Positions 1 through 5,046 of a stretch of 5,471 nucleotides of DNA are shown here, piece by piece. Origin of the DNA: JBCBTJ01 sp964597685 (GTDB taxonomy: Bacteria; Pseudomonadota; Alphaproteobacteria; Caulobacterales; Hyphomonadaceae). The notes beneath the pieces were generated by a model. The model ran no database searches, was not told the DNA's origin, and was given only the letters and a program-made list of their open reading frames with translations. The translations under genes and the position numbers were made by a program. Each line of letters opens with the position of its first letter. The first letter of the stretch is position 1. Location of the stretch: NCBI GenBank assembly GCA_964597685.1, contig CAZQZC010000176.1, positions 1-5,471 on the forward strand, given 5' to 3'.

Positions 1-1178
1 TCATGGGGGTGGAGCTGAGCTTCAAGACGCTCGGCCTGATCGGCTGCGGCAATATCGGCTCGCGGGTCGCCGAGCGCGCCCAAGGCCTGTCGATGAAAGT
101 GGTGGCGTTCGATCCCTTCCTCACCGAGGATCGGGCTGTGGAATTGGGCGTCGAGAAGGTGGAGCTCGACGAGCTGCTCTCTCGCGCCGATGTCATCACC
201 CTGCATACGCCCCTGACCGACCAGACGCGCAACATCCTCTCAGCCGACGCCTTGGCGAAGACGAAAGAGGGCGTGATCCTTGTGAATTGCGCGCGCGGCG
301 GCCTGGTCGACGAAGCTTCGGTGCGTGAGCGCCTCGACAGCGGCCATATCGCGGCTGCGGCTTTCGACGTGTTCGCCGAGGAGCCCGCCAAGGACAACGT
401 CCTGTTCGGCGCGCCGAATTTCATCGCAACGCCCCACCTTGGCGCGGCGACGAACGAGGCCCAGGAAAACGTCGCCCTTCAGGTCGCCGAACAGATGAGC
501 GACTATCTGCTGACAGGCGCAGTGACCAACGCGCTCAACATGCCGTCGGTGACCGCTGAAGAAGCGCCGCGCCTGAAGCCGTTCACCAATCTCGCCGAAA
601 AGCTTGGGCTGTTCGCCGGTCAAATCGCCGAAGAGGGCTTCGACGAGGTGGTGCTCGAATATGAGGGCGAGGTGTCGGACCTTAACCGCAAACCCGTGAC
701 CGCCGCAGCGCTCGCTGGCTTGCTCCACGCCTCGCGCGGCGACGTCAACATAGTGTCGGCCCCCGCCATCTTGCATGAAAGCGGCGTCAAGCTGACCGAG
801 ACAAAGACCGAAGAGAGCCCGGTCTATGACAACCTCATCCGGATCAAGGTGAAGGTCGCCGACGGCTGGCGGACGCTTGCCGGCACGGTGTCGGCCGGAC
901 GCCCACGCATCGTTGAGGTGAAGGGCATGGAGCTGGAGGGCGATTTCCTGCCGGTCATGCTCTACGTCAACAATTCCGACGCGCCGGGCTTCATCGGCGC
1001 GCTGGGCCACATGCTTGGCGAAGCGAAGATCAATATCGCCACCTTCCACCTCGGCCGCGACGAAGCTGGCGGCGAGGCCATCGCGCTGGTCGGCGTCGAC
1101 CAGGCCGTGCCGGAGGATATCGTCAACCGCCTGAACGCCCTGCCCCATGTGCGGTTTGTAAAAGTGTTGGAGTTCTAG
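1..1178 (+). CDS. serA: D-3-phosphoglycerate dehydrogenase, 5' end cut by window
   Basis: This enzyme oxidises 3-phosphoglycerate to 3-phosphohydroxypyruvate with NAD+, the first step of phosphorylated serine synthesis in the cytoplasm. The visible part starts inside the protein: the frame is open to base 1 (TTC, then ATG at 3), and about 130 N-terminal residues of the usual roughly 525 are missing, so the ATG at 3 is an internal Met. Counting from it, the NAD-binding glycine motif GCGNIG is at 14-19 and the dinucleotide-binding Asp is about 37 (AFDPF). The family signature VNCARGG is at 94-100. The catalytic set is Arg98, Glu127 (AEEP) and His145 (TPHLG), with the spacing seen in the human enzyme. 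Residues about 190-315 fit the extra substrate-binding domain of long (type I) enzymes, and about 317-391 form an ACT domain, where serine feedback acts in several homologues. The gene ends at TAG 1176-1178, before a hairpin. The identification is very secure. Confidence 0.97.
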   Translation, partial: MGVELSFKTLGLIGCGNIGSRVAERAQGLSMKVVAFDPFLTEDRAVELGVEKVELDELLSRADVITLHTPLTDQTRNILSADALAKTKEGVILVNCARGGLVDEASVRERLDSGHIAAAAFDVFAEEPAKDNVLFGAPNFIATPHLGAATNEAQENVALQVAEQMSDYLLTGAVTNALNMPSVTAEEAPRLKPFTNLAEKLGLFAGQIAEEGFDEVVLEYEGEVSDLNRKPVTAAALAGLLHASRGDVNIVSAPAILHESGVKLTETKTEESPVYDNLIRIKVKVADGWRTLAGTVSAGRPRIVEVKGMELEGDFLPVMLYVNNSDAPGFIGALGHMLGEAKINIATFHLGRDEAGGEAIALVGVDQAVPEDIVNRLNALPHVRFVKVLEF

Positions 1179-1191
1179 GAGAGAAGGATCG

Positions 1192-1220
1192 CGACGGGTG
1201 GCGACTTATCGCCCCCGTCG
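1192..1220 (+). terminator. Hairpin after serA, probable terminator
   Basis: A strong stem-loop begins 13 bases after the serA stop. CGACGGG (1192-1198) pairs with CCCGTCG (1214-1220), and GGCGA (1200-1204) pairs with TCGCC (1209-1213). The result is 12 base pairs with a single bulged T (1199) and a CTTA tetraloop. No clear T-tract follows (TCACCATAAG), so it is not a textbook intrinsic terminator. It could act with Rho or protect the mRNA 3' end. Its place between serA and the next gene supports a transcription boundary. Confidence 0.6.
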
Positions 1221-1273
1221 TCACCATAAGTCCTATTCGAAATCTCCACGCGGCGGACAGGCGCGTCGTCGCC

Positions 1274-1305
1274 TAGATCTGGCGCGGCAAATCCAAGGAG
1301 ATCTA
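1274..1305 (+). promoter_or_regulatory. Inverted repeat overlapping the ribosome binding site
   Basis: TAGATCT (1274-1280) and AGATCTA (1299-1305) form a perfect 7-base inverted repeat with an 18-base spacer. The right arm covers the last two bases of the AAGGAG ribosome binding site (1295-1300) and runs to one base before the ATG. A folded 5' leader would hide part of the initiation region. It could also be a protein site, or chance, since AGATCT is itself a palindrome. Confidence 0.25.
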
Positions 1306-1306
1306 A

Positions 1307-1900
1307 ATGCCTGCAAAGCTCGCCATCGTTCATCATTCCGGCTACGGACATACGGCCAAGGTCGCCGATCACGTTCTGCAGGGCGCGGCGGCGGTCGCCG
1401 GCATAGAGGCGACGTCTTACAAGGCCGAGGATCTGACGAGCCCGGACGCGGGCCCGTGGGACGCGCTCGCCGCAGCCGACGGGATCATTCTCGGCGCGCC
1501 AACTTACATGGGGTCGGCCTCTGGCGTGATGAAGCAATTCATGGACGCGTCGTCGAAGGCTTGGTTCACCGACGCCTGGAAAGACAAGATCGCCGCCGGC
1601 TTCACGAATTCCGGCTCGCTCGCCGGCGACAAGCAGGCGACGCTGCTGCAATTTGCGACCTTCGCCGGCCAGCACGGCATGGTTTGGGTGAATTTCGGCA
1701 TGAAGTCCGGCTACAACGCCACGTCGCACGATTTCGGCGCAGCGCTTAACCGCGCGGGCCATTTCACCGGCCTCGGCACCCAGGCGCTGACAGACCAATC
1801 CGCCGACGACGCGCCCGACGCCGCCGACCTCGAAACCGCCCGCCTTTTCGGCGCGCGCGTGGCCGAGGCCACAAAGCGTTGGGCGCGGGGCGCGGTCTAG
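1307..1900 (+). CDS. WrbA-like flavodoxin-family NAD(P)H oxidoreductase
   Basis: This is a 197-residue cytoplasmic flavodoxin-fold protein. Relatives such as WrbA bind FMN and reduce quinones with NAD(P)H by two electrons, which avoids semiquinone formation. The length matches WrbA (about 198). The FMN phosphate loop is HHSGYGHT (9-16), the second flavin loop is APTYMGSASG (64-73), and a third lies around TNSGSLAGD (100-108). The C-terminal stretch GTQALTDQS...ETARLFGARVAE (157-187) follows the WrbA pattern. The start is chosen because AAGGAG (1295-1300) lies 6 bases before the ATG. The gene stands 128 bases after serA behind a hairpin, so it is probably transcribed on its own, although no clear promoter was found. 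Its stop overlaps the stop of the converging gene. The exact substrate is unknown, and it could be a general FMN/NAD(P)H reductase rather than a true WrbA. Confidence 0.88.
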   Translation: MPAKLAIVHHSGYGHTAKVADHVLQGAAAVAGIEATSYKAEDLTSPDAGPWDALAAADGIILGAPTYMGSASGVMKQFMDASSKAWFTDAWKDKIAAGFTNSGSLAGDKQATLLQFATFAGQHGMVWVNFGMKSGYNATSHDFGAALNRAGHFTGLGTQALTDQSADDAPDAADLETARLFGARVAEATKRWARGAV

Positions 1901-2814
1901 ACCGGCGGATACGGGAACACGCTCGTCGTCGCGCCGAGGTCGAAGAAGGACGCCTCCATCGCCGGCAGGGCCTGATCCAACAGGCTCTCCGGCGTCCAGC
2001 CTTCCAGACGGGCGAGCGATTTCACGGGACGTGGCTGGTCGAACAGGACCACTTCATTGCCGCGCACGGCGAAGACCTGGCCGGACACGTGCTTGGCCTT
2101 ATCGGCGCAGAGCGCGACAGCGAGCTGGGCGACCTGGTCGGCGCGCATGGAATTCTTCATTCGCTCCACCCGCTGGGCGGAGGCTTCGTCCTTCACCGGG
2201 ATTGTCGCGATCATGCGGGTCCAGGCGAAGGGTGCGATGATGTTGGAGCGGACATTCCTCCGCTCGCCCTCCATCGCGACGATGCGCGACAGCCCCATTA
2301 TGCCAAGCTTGGCGGCGGCGTAGTTCGCCTGGCCGACATTGCCGATCAGGCCGGAGGTTGATGTGAAGAGGACAAAGGCGCCGTCTTCCTGGTCGCGGAA
2401 ATGGTTCACGGCGGCGCGCGTGACATTGTAGCTGCCGTGCAGGTGCACGTCGATGACGGAGCGCCAATCCGCCTCGCTCATCTTATGGAACATGCCGTCG
2501 CGCAAAATGCCCGCCGGATTGATGATGGCGTGGAGGCCGCCGAACGCGTCCTTCGCCTGGTCAACCATCCCCTCGACGGCGGTCATGTCGGTGACGCTGT
2601 CGGAGTTTGAGACGGCCTCGCCGCCGGCGGCGCGGATCTCGGCGGCCACTTGCTCGGCCGGGCCGGCGTCGCCTTCGTCGCCGCCCGCCACGCCGCCGCC
2701 GAGATCGTTGACGACGAGCTTCGCCCCCTCGCGCGCGGCCAGAAGCGCGCATTCCTTGCCGATCCCATTGCCGCCGCCTGTGATCAGAACGACCTTGCCA
2801 TCCAGAACGCCCAT
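1897..2814 (-). CDS. MFE-2-type short-chain dehydrogenase (probable 3-hydroxyacyl-CoA dehydrogenase-like)
   Basis: This is a 305-residue classical-type SDR NAD(P)-dependent oxidoreductase. The cofactor motif TGGGNGIG is at 12-19, followed by NDLGG (36-40), where Asp37 favours NAD(H). The catalytic residues are Ser152, Tyr165 and Lys169 (YAAAK), with GQANYAAAKLGI as in peroxisomal multifunctional enzyme 2 (HSD17B4). AGILRDGMF (101-109), VHLHGSYNVTRAA (123-135) and the NIIAPFAWTRM region also match that subfamily, whose members oxidise (R)-3-hydroxyacyl-CoA in beta-oxidation. The sequence NPAG replaces the usual NNAG at 99-102. A roughly 40-residue tail follows the SDR core, and there is no hydratase or SCP2 domain. 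GGGAGG (2821-2826) lies 6 bases before the ATG. The upstream neighbour on the same strand is a lipid desaturase homologue. The fold is certain and the substrate is inferred. Confidence 0.9.
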   Translation of the reverse strand: MGVLDGKVVLITGGGNGIGKECALLAAREGAKLVVNDLGGGVAGGDEGDAGPAEQVAAEIRAAGGEAVSNSDSVTDMTAVEGMVDQAKDAFGGLHAIINPAGILRDGMFHKMSEADWRSVIDVHLHGSYNVTRAAVNHFRDQEDGAFVLFTSTSGLIGNVGQANYAAAKLGIMGLSRIVAMEGERRNVRSNIIAPFAWTRMIATIPVKDEASAQRVERMKNSMRADQVAQLAVALCADKAKHVSGQVFAVRGNEVVLFDQPRPVKSLARLEGWTPESLLDQALPAMEASFFDLGATTSVFPYPPV

Positions 2815-2834
2815 GGCGCGCCTCCCGTAATTGT

Positions 2835-2873
2835 CTTTCGCCGGCGCAAGCTTAAGGCCTCAGCCGGCGAAAG
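2835..2873 (-). terminator. 11-bp hairpin between desaturase and dehydrogenase genes
   Basis: CTTTCGCCGGC (2835-2845) and GCCGGCGAAAG (2863-2873) are perfect 11-base inverted arms with a 17-base loop. Read on the minus strand, the hairpin begins 11 bases after the desaturase stop and ends 8 bases before the dehydrogenase ribosome binding site. No T-run follows. It could be a Rho-linked or partial terminator, an mRNA processing or stability element, or a leader structure for the dehydrogenase. Which one cannot be decided from sequence. Confidence 0.5.
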
Positions 2874-2884
2874 GAAGCGTCGGA

Positions 2885-3472
2885 TCATATCGCGGCGCGG
2901 TAGCGCGGATTGACGCTTTCATCGAGGCGCGGCGTCTTCCCGAACAAGGCTTTGATCGCTCGCTCCAGGCCCGGGAAGAAGCCAATCCGCTCAAGGCCCG
3001 GATTCACGTAATTCGTCATCACGCAATAATGGCTATCCTTGCCCTTGCGGTGGTGATGGGCGTGGTGGGCGTGCGATTGCAGAAGGCCGATCTTCTGCAG
3101 CCATGTCACCAAGCGGCCGTTCTCCGTCGGACTGCGATGGGCCGCGGCGTGGATCTCGTTGGCGAACATTCCGAACACAACCGCAGAGCCCGTGAACAGG
3201 TTGAGCCAACCAACAGCCCAAAACGCCGCCAGAAAGCCGAGGCCGATGGCCCACACCTCCTTGTTGCGGGCGAACGCCGAGCCTTTGAGGAAGCTGCGCG
3301 GGGTGAAATGGTGCTGTTGGTTTTCGCGGATCGTATGACCCAGGATAGGCCATTTTGGGTTCCCATACCGGTCCTCAAACCAGTGGAACAAGCCCGAAAT
3401 GAAATCGGCCAACACGAGGCCGCCCAAGATTTGCCCCGCGGATTTCGCCGCCAGGCTGGCCGTGATCGACAT
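2885..3472 (-). CDS. CarF/TMEM189 (Kua) family lipid desaturase homologue
   Basis: This is a 195-residue, histidine-rich membrane protein. The family includes human TMEM189 (PEDS1) and Myxococcus CarF, plasmanylethanolamine desaturases that introduce the vinyl-ether bond of plasmalogens. Landmarks in order are DFISGLFHW (23-31), HTIRENQQHH (46-55), NEIHAAAH (105-112), HAHHAHHH (134-141), and DSHYCVMTNYVNPGLERIGF (146-165), which parallels the TMEM189 C-terminal part. The histidine clusters are the expected di-iron ligands. Hydrophobic stretches at about 13-30 and 74-103 fit membrane segments. The ATG at 3470-3472 is preferred because GGGAG lies 6 bases before it. A GTG at 3574 would add 34 residues, with no visible ribosome binding site, running through the operator-like sites. 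The family call is strong. Plasmalogen synthesis is inferred, since no ether-lipid genes are present here. Confidence 0.88.
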   Translation of the reverse strand: MSITASLAAKSAGQILGGLVLADFISGLFHWFEDRYGNPKWPILGHTIRENQQHHFTPRSFLKGSAFARNKEVWAIGLGFLAAFWAVGWLNLFTGSAVVFGMFANEIHAAAHRSPTENGRLVTWLQKIGLLQSHAHHAHHHRKGKDSHYCVMTNYVNPGLERIGFFPGLERAIKALFGKTPRLDESVNPRYRAAI

Positions 3473-3478
3473 GATAAG

Positions 3479-3483
3479 CTCCC
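3479..3483 (-). promoter_or_regulatory. Ribosome binding site deciding the desaturase start
   Basis: On the minus strand GGGAG lies 6 bases before the ATG at 3470-3472. This supports the 195-residue form over the longer frame beginning with GTG at 3574. Confidence 0.7.
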
Positions 3484-3492
3484 AAAGCCGCC

Positions 3493-3519
3493 TCGCTCGT
3501 GAGTGAGCGATCGATCGCT
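3493..3519. promoter_or_regulatory. Operator-like palindromes, site A, before the desaturase gene
   Basis: Two overlapping inverted repeats occur here. TCGCTC (3493-3498) and GAGCGA (3505-3510) are arms around a 6-base spacer, and AGCGATCGATCGCT (3506-3519) is a perfect 14-base palindrome. The element AGTGAGCGATCG (3502-3513) recurs inverted at site B with one difference. Symmetric TGAGYG-type sites are typical of TetR-family repressors. The site begins 21 bases upstream of the desaturase ATG, so a bound protein could block transcription. No regulator gene is visible. Confidence 0.45.
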
Positions 3520-3559
3520 TTGAGACGTAACCGCATCGATCCTGGAGATCAACAAAAAA

Positions 3560-3575
3560 TGAGCGAACGCTCACT
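3560..3575. promoter_or_regulatory. Operator-like palindrome, site B
   Basis: TGAGCG (3560-3565) and CGCTCA (3568-3573) are perfect arms around AA. Read on the minus strand, 3564-3575 gives AGTGAGCGTTCG, matching site A at 11 of 12 bases in the opposite orientation, about 50 bases apart. This fits a second binding site for the same dimeric regulator upstream of the desaturase gene. A run of A (3554-3559) adjoins it. Promoter hexamers could not be assigned with confidence. Confidence 0.45.
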
Positions 3576-3746
3576 TAAACTTCTGTCATTAATGCTGGAA
3601 CTCGGTGTGCGCAACCGCGATTAGAGCGTGCGCCCGGTCCCCGTTAAGCAGATTGATGCGGACAAACCCTGCCGGCGTGATCCCCAGTTTCAACGTCAAA
3701 CTCTATGGATCGCATAGTCCAATCCGAGCTCAAAAAACGGACCGAA

Positions 3747-3790
3747 CATTGGCGGCAACACGGTCTCATGCGCTTTTCGCGCCGCCAATG
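3747..3790. repeat. Perfect 10-base inverted repeat, intergenic hairpin
   Basis: CATTGGCGGC (3747-3756) and GCCGCCAATG (3781-3790) are exact reverse complements around a 24-base loop. No T-run follows on either strand, and no gene ends next to it, so a simple terminator role is unlikely. It could be part of a small RNA or a dispersed palindromic repeat. Confidence 0.5.
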
Positions 3791-3897
3791 ACGCCGCACC
3801 TCGCACATCCGACGCGTTTCGACACGAAACACCATTCGCCTCCGAGCCGAAGCGGACCGCGTGCCCCTAGGGCTTGGGATCATCTGCTGCGTTGGGT

Positions 3898-3930
3898 GGG
3901 CGTCCGTTTTGGGGCGAGAAAAGGACGCCC
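3898..3930. repeat. 8-base inverted repeat, intergenic hairpin
   Basis: GGGCGTCC (3898-3905) and GGACGCCC (3923-3930) pair perfectly around a 17-base loop. Inside the loop, after one mismatch, a T-rich and an A-rich side can extend the stem. The form resembles palindromic intergenic repeats found in alphaproteobacteria, but membership of a named repeat family cannot be shown from this window. Confidence 0.4.
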
Positions 3931-4108
3931 CAGAGACATGTCGACTGACTGGGGTTGGCCCTTAGCGGTCGGCTGACCATGTCGTGACCCATGTCTGAAC
4001 CTCATCCAAAGGCAGCCGTTGGACACAAGCTTGGCAACCAAGTAAGTACACGACGTGCACAAGACGCCCGCGGACGAGGTGTGGGGGCGCTGTGGCTATC
4101 TTGCGCTG

Positions 4109-4615
4109 CTATGACAAGGGACTTGGCCTGGCGAGCGGAAAGTGCAGGATTTCCACCACGGGGGCGATGGGATCCTCGCGCTTGGCTGCGACGTTTTCCG
4201 ACGCCATCAGGATCGCGCGCTCGTGGGTTGCCATGAAGGATGCAAGCGCGAAGGCCTCGCGATCTTCTTCGGCGGTCACCAGCGTTGCGAGTTCCTCGTA
4301 TTGCGGCAAGCCCTTGCCACGGATGCCATCGGCCATCGCAGCGAATTTGTCCGTCCAGGGCATCTCTTTTAACATCGCCGATGTCGAAACGCCCCGGGGT
4401 CGCGAGGCGGGGTCTTCGTCCAGGGGAAGCCCGAGCTTCGCAAGGACAGGTCTCAGAACCGCCTTGCCCTCCGATTCAAGTTGCAAAAGCGAGCCCAGAA
4501 CATAACGCTGCTCGCCATCCTCGGCATGGGGCAACAGCGTTTCGAAGAACGCTTCGCCGAATTGCTCGCCGTGGTAGACGTCCAGCAACGCCTCCCGGAA
4601 TCGCTGACTGACCAT
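4109..4615 (-). CDS. Hypothetical helical protein, possibly ferritin-like
   Basis: I do not recognise this 168-residue protein with confidence. It has no signal peptide or membrane segment and reads as mostly alpha-helical. Acidic helices occur at about 4-29 (GEQFGEAFFETLL), 32-61 (EDGEQRYVLGSLLQLESEGK) and 105-140 (YEELATLVTAEEDREAFALASFMATHERAIL). The Glu and His residues (Glu17, Glu21, Glu35, Glu47, Glu49, Glu117, His131, Glu132) recall four-helix ferritin-like or hemerythrin-like folds that bind iron, but no complete di-iron motif can be assigned. AGGA (4621-4624) lies 5 bases before the ATG. It is the last gene of a minus-strand cluster, 15 bases after the cupin stop, so it is very probably co-transcribed with the cupin and the FMN protein. 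The coding call is strong and the function is open. Confidence 0.75.
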   Translation of the reverse strand: MVSQRFREALLDVYHGEQFGEAFFETLLPHAEDGEQRYVLGSLLQLESEGKAVLRPVLAKLGLPLDEDPASRPRGVSTSAMLKEMPWTDKFAAMADGIRGKGLPQYEELATLVTAEEDREAFALASFMATHERAILMASENVAAKREDPIAPVVEILHFPLARPSPLS

Positions 4616-4630
4616 GGTCTTCCTAACCCC

Positions 4631-4996
4631 CTACGCCGACGCCGCCGTCATGAAGTACTTCTTGAGCCGCTCTGTGATGTGCCAAGTCATTTTAGACCCC
4701 TTGGATGCGAAGACCACTTCACCTGGACCAAACGTTTCTTCCACGCCGTCGGCGTTGGTAATGGTCAGCGAACCCGCGATGACCGTCATCATTTCGTTCA
4801 CAGGATAGCTCTCGATATCAAGCTTGCAGGGTGGGCATTCCCAAATGCCAGCCGAAACGGAGCCATCTTCGGCGCGGTAGAAGGGGATGGTCGTCTCGTC
4901 CGTCTCCTCGGTGGTGAAAAAGGGCTTCGGGATCAAATTGGAAGGGGCCTTCCCATCTGCGGTTCCCGGAAGAATTTTAAAGGTACTCACGGTCAT
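4631..4996 (-). CDS. Small cupin-domain protein, DUF861-like
   Basis: This is a 121-residue single-domain cupin. The core runs AGIWECPPCKLDIESYPVNEMMTV (49-72), then IAGSLTITNADG (73-84) and FGPGEVVFASKGSKMTWHI (89-107). The turn Glu68 then six residues to Gly75, and the G...KG.KMTW pattern, follow the DUF861 (Cupin_3) group, which includes ureidoglycine aminohydrolase relatives and many uncharacterised proteins. The classical HxH metal ligands of cupin motif 1 are absent, so a metal-dependent activity is doubtful. The ATG at 4994-4996 is preferred because AAGGA (5005-5009) lies 8 bases before it. An upstream ATG (5036-5038) would add 14 residues but has no ribosome binding site. It sits between the PPOX flavoprotein (50 bases upstream) and the helical protein (15 bases downstream). 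The role may be small-ligand binding, and the substrate is unknown. Confidence 0.83.
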   Translation of the reverse strand: MTVSTFKILPGTADGKAPSNLIPKPFFTTEETDETTIPFYRAEDGSVSAGIWECPPCKLDIESYPVNEMMTVIAGSLTITNADGVEETFGPGEVVFASKGSKMTWHITERLKKYFMTAASA

Positions 4997-5004
4997 TGGA
5001 TCAA

Positions 5005-5009
5005 TCCTT
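5005..5009 (-). promoter_or_regulatory. Ribosome binding site deciding the cupin start
   Basis: AAGGA on the minus strand lies 8 bases before the ATG at 4994-4996. The alternative upstream ATG at 5036-5038 has only an A/T-rich, non-complementary leader. Confidence 0.65.
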
Positions 5010-5046
5010 TGCGGTGTCTGGAGCGGCGTTCCGTCCAATCAGAGTT

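Larger units (their letters stand above)
3577..4108. other. Gene-free, structure-rich intergenic stretch
   Basis: I see no convincing gene here. The open frames lack recognisable motifs or a good ribosome binding site. The minus strand from 3702 to 3589 is open for 37 codons ending in TAA. It starts right after an in-frame stop and could be a decayed gene end, but I do not recognise it. The stretch holds several inverted repeats: CTATG/CATAG (3703-3717), a 10-base pair (3747-3790), GTTTCG/CGAAAC with an ACA loop (3816-3830), an 8-base pair (3898-3930), GGTC/GACC (3967-3978), GCTTGG/CCAAGT (4029-4043, one G-T pair), and a near-palindrome at 4046-4060. CATGTC occurs three times between 3938 and 3996. 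A small RNA, degraded dispersed repeats or mobile-element debris are all possible. Confidence 0.55.

Noticed and set aside
240..1148. Long 302-codon open frame on the minus strand inside serA
   Set aside because: It lies wholly antisense to a clearly identified gene, and its translation has no recognisable motif. Long antisense frames are expected in GC-rich coding DNA.
2831..3502. 223-codon plus-strand frame opposite the desaturase gene
   Set aside because: It is antisense to a gene with clear family motifs, and its product is Arg-rich with no domain.
3473..3574. Longer form of the desaturase starting at GTG 3574
   Set aside because: There is no ribosome binding site before it, and the extra 34 residues lie over the operator-like repeats. 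The ATG at 3470-3472 has a good GGGAG.
3559..3624. 21-codon plus-strand frame beginning ATGAGCGAACGC, with GGAG upstream
   Set aside because: The GGAG spacing is too long (about 12 bases), and the first codons coincide with the operator-like palindrome. A real peptide is possible but unsupported.
3605..3976. 123-codon plus-strand frame in the gene-free stretch
   Set aside because: There is no ribosome binding site and no motif, the composition is typical of non-coding GC-rich DNA, and it runs through several hairpins.
3938..3996. Triple CATGTC motif considered as a direct-repeat array or insertion-sequence end
   Set aside because: The copies are short, unevenly spaced and poorly matched outside the core, and no transposase or target duplication is visible.
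4997..5038. Longer form of the cupin starting at ATG 5036-5038
   Set aside because: It lacks a ribosome binding site, while the ATG at 4994-4996 has AAGGA at a suitable distance.
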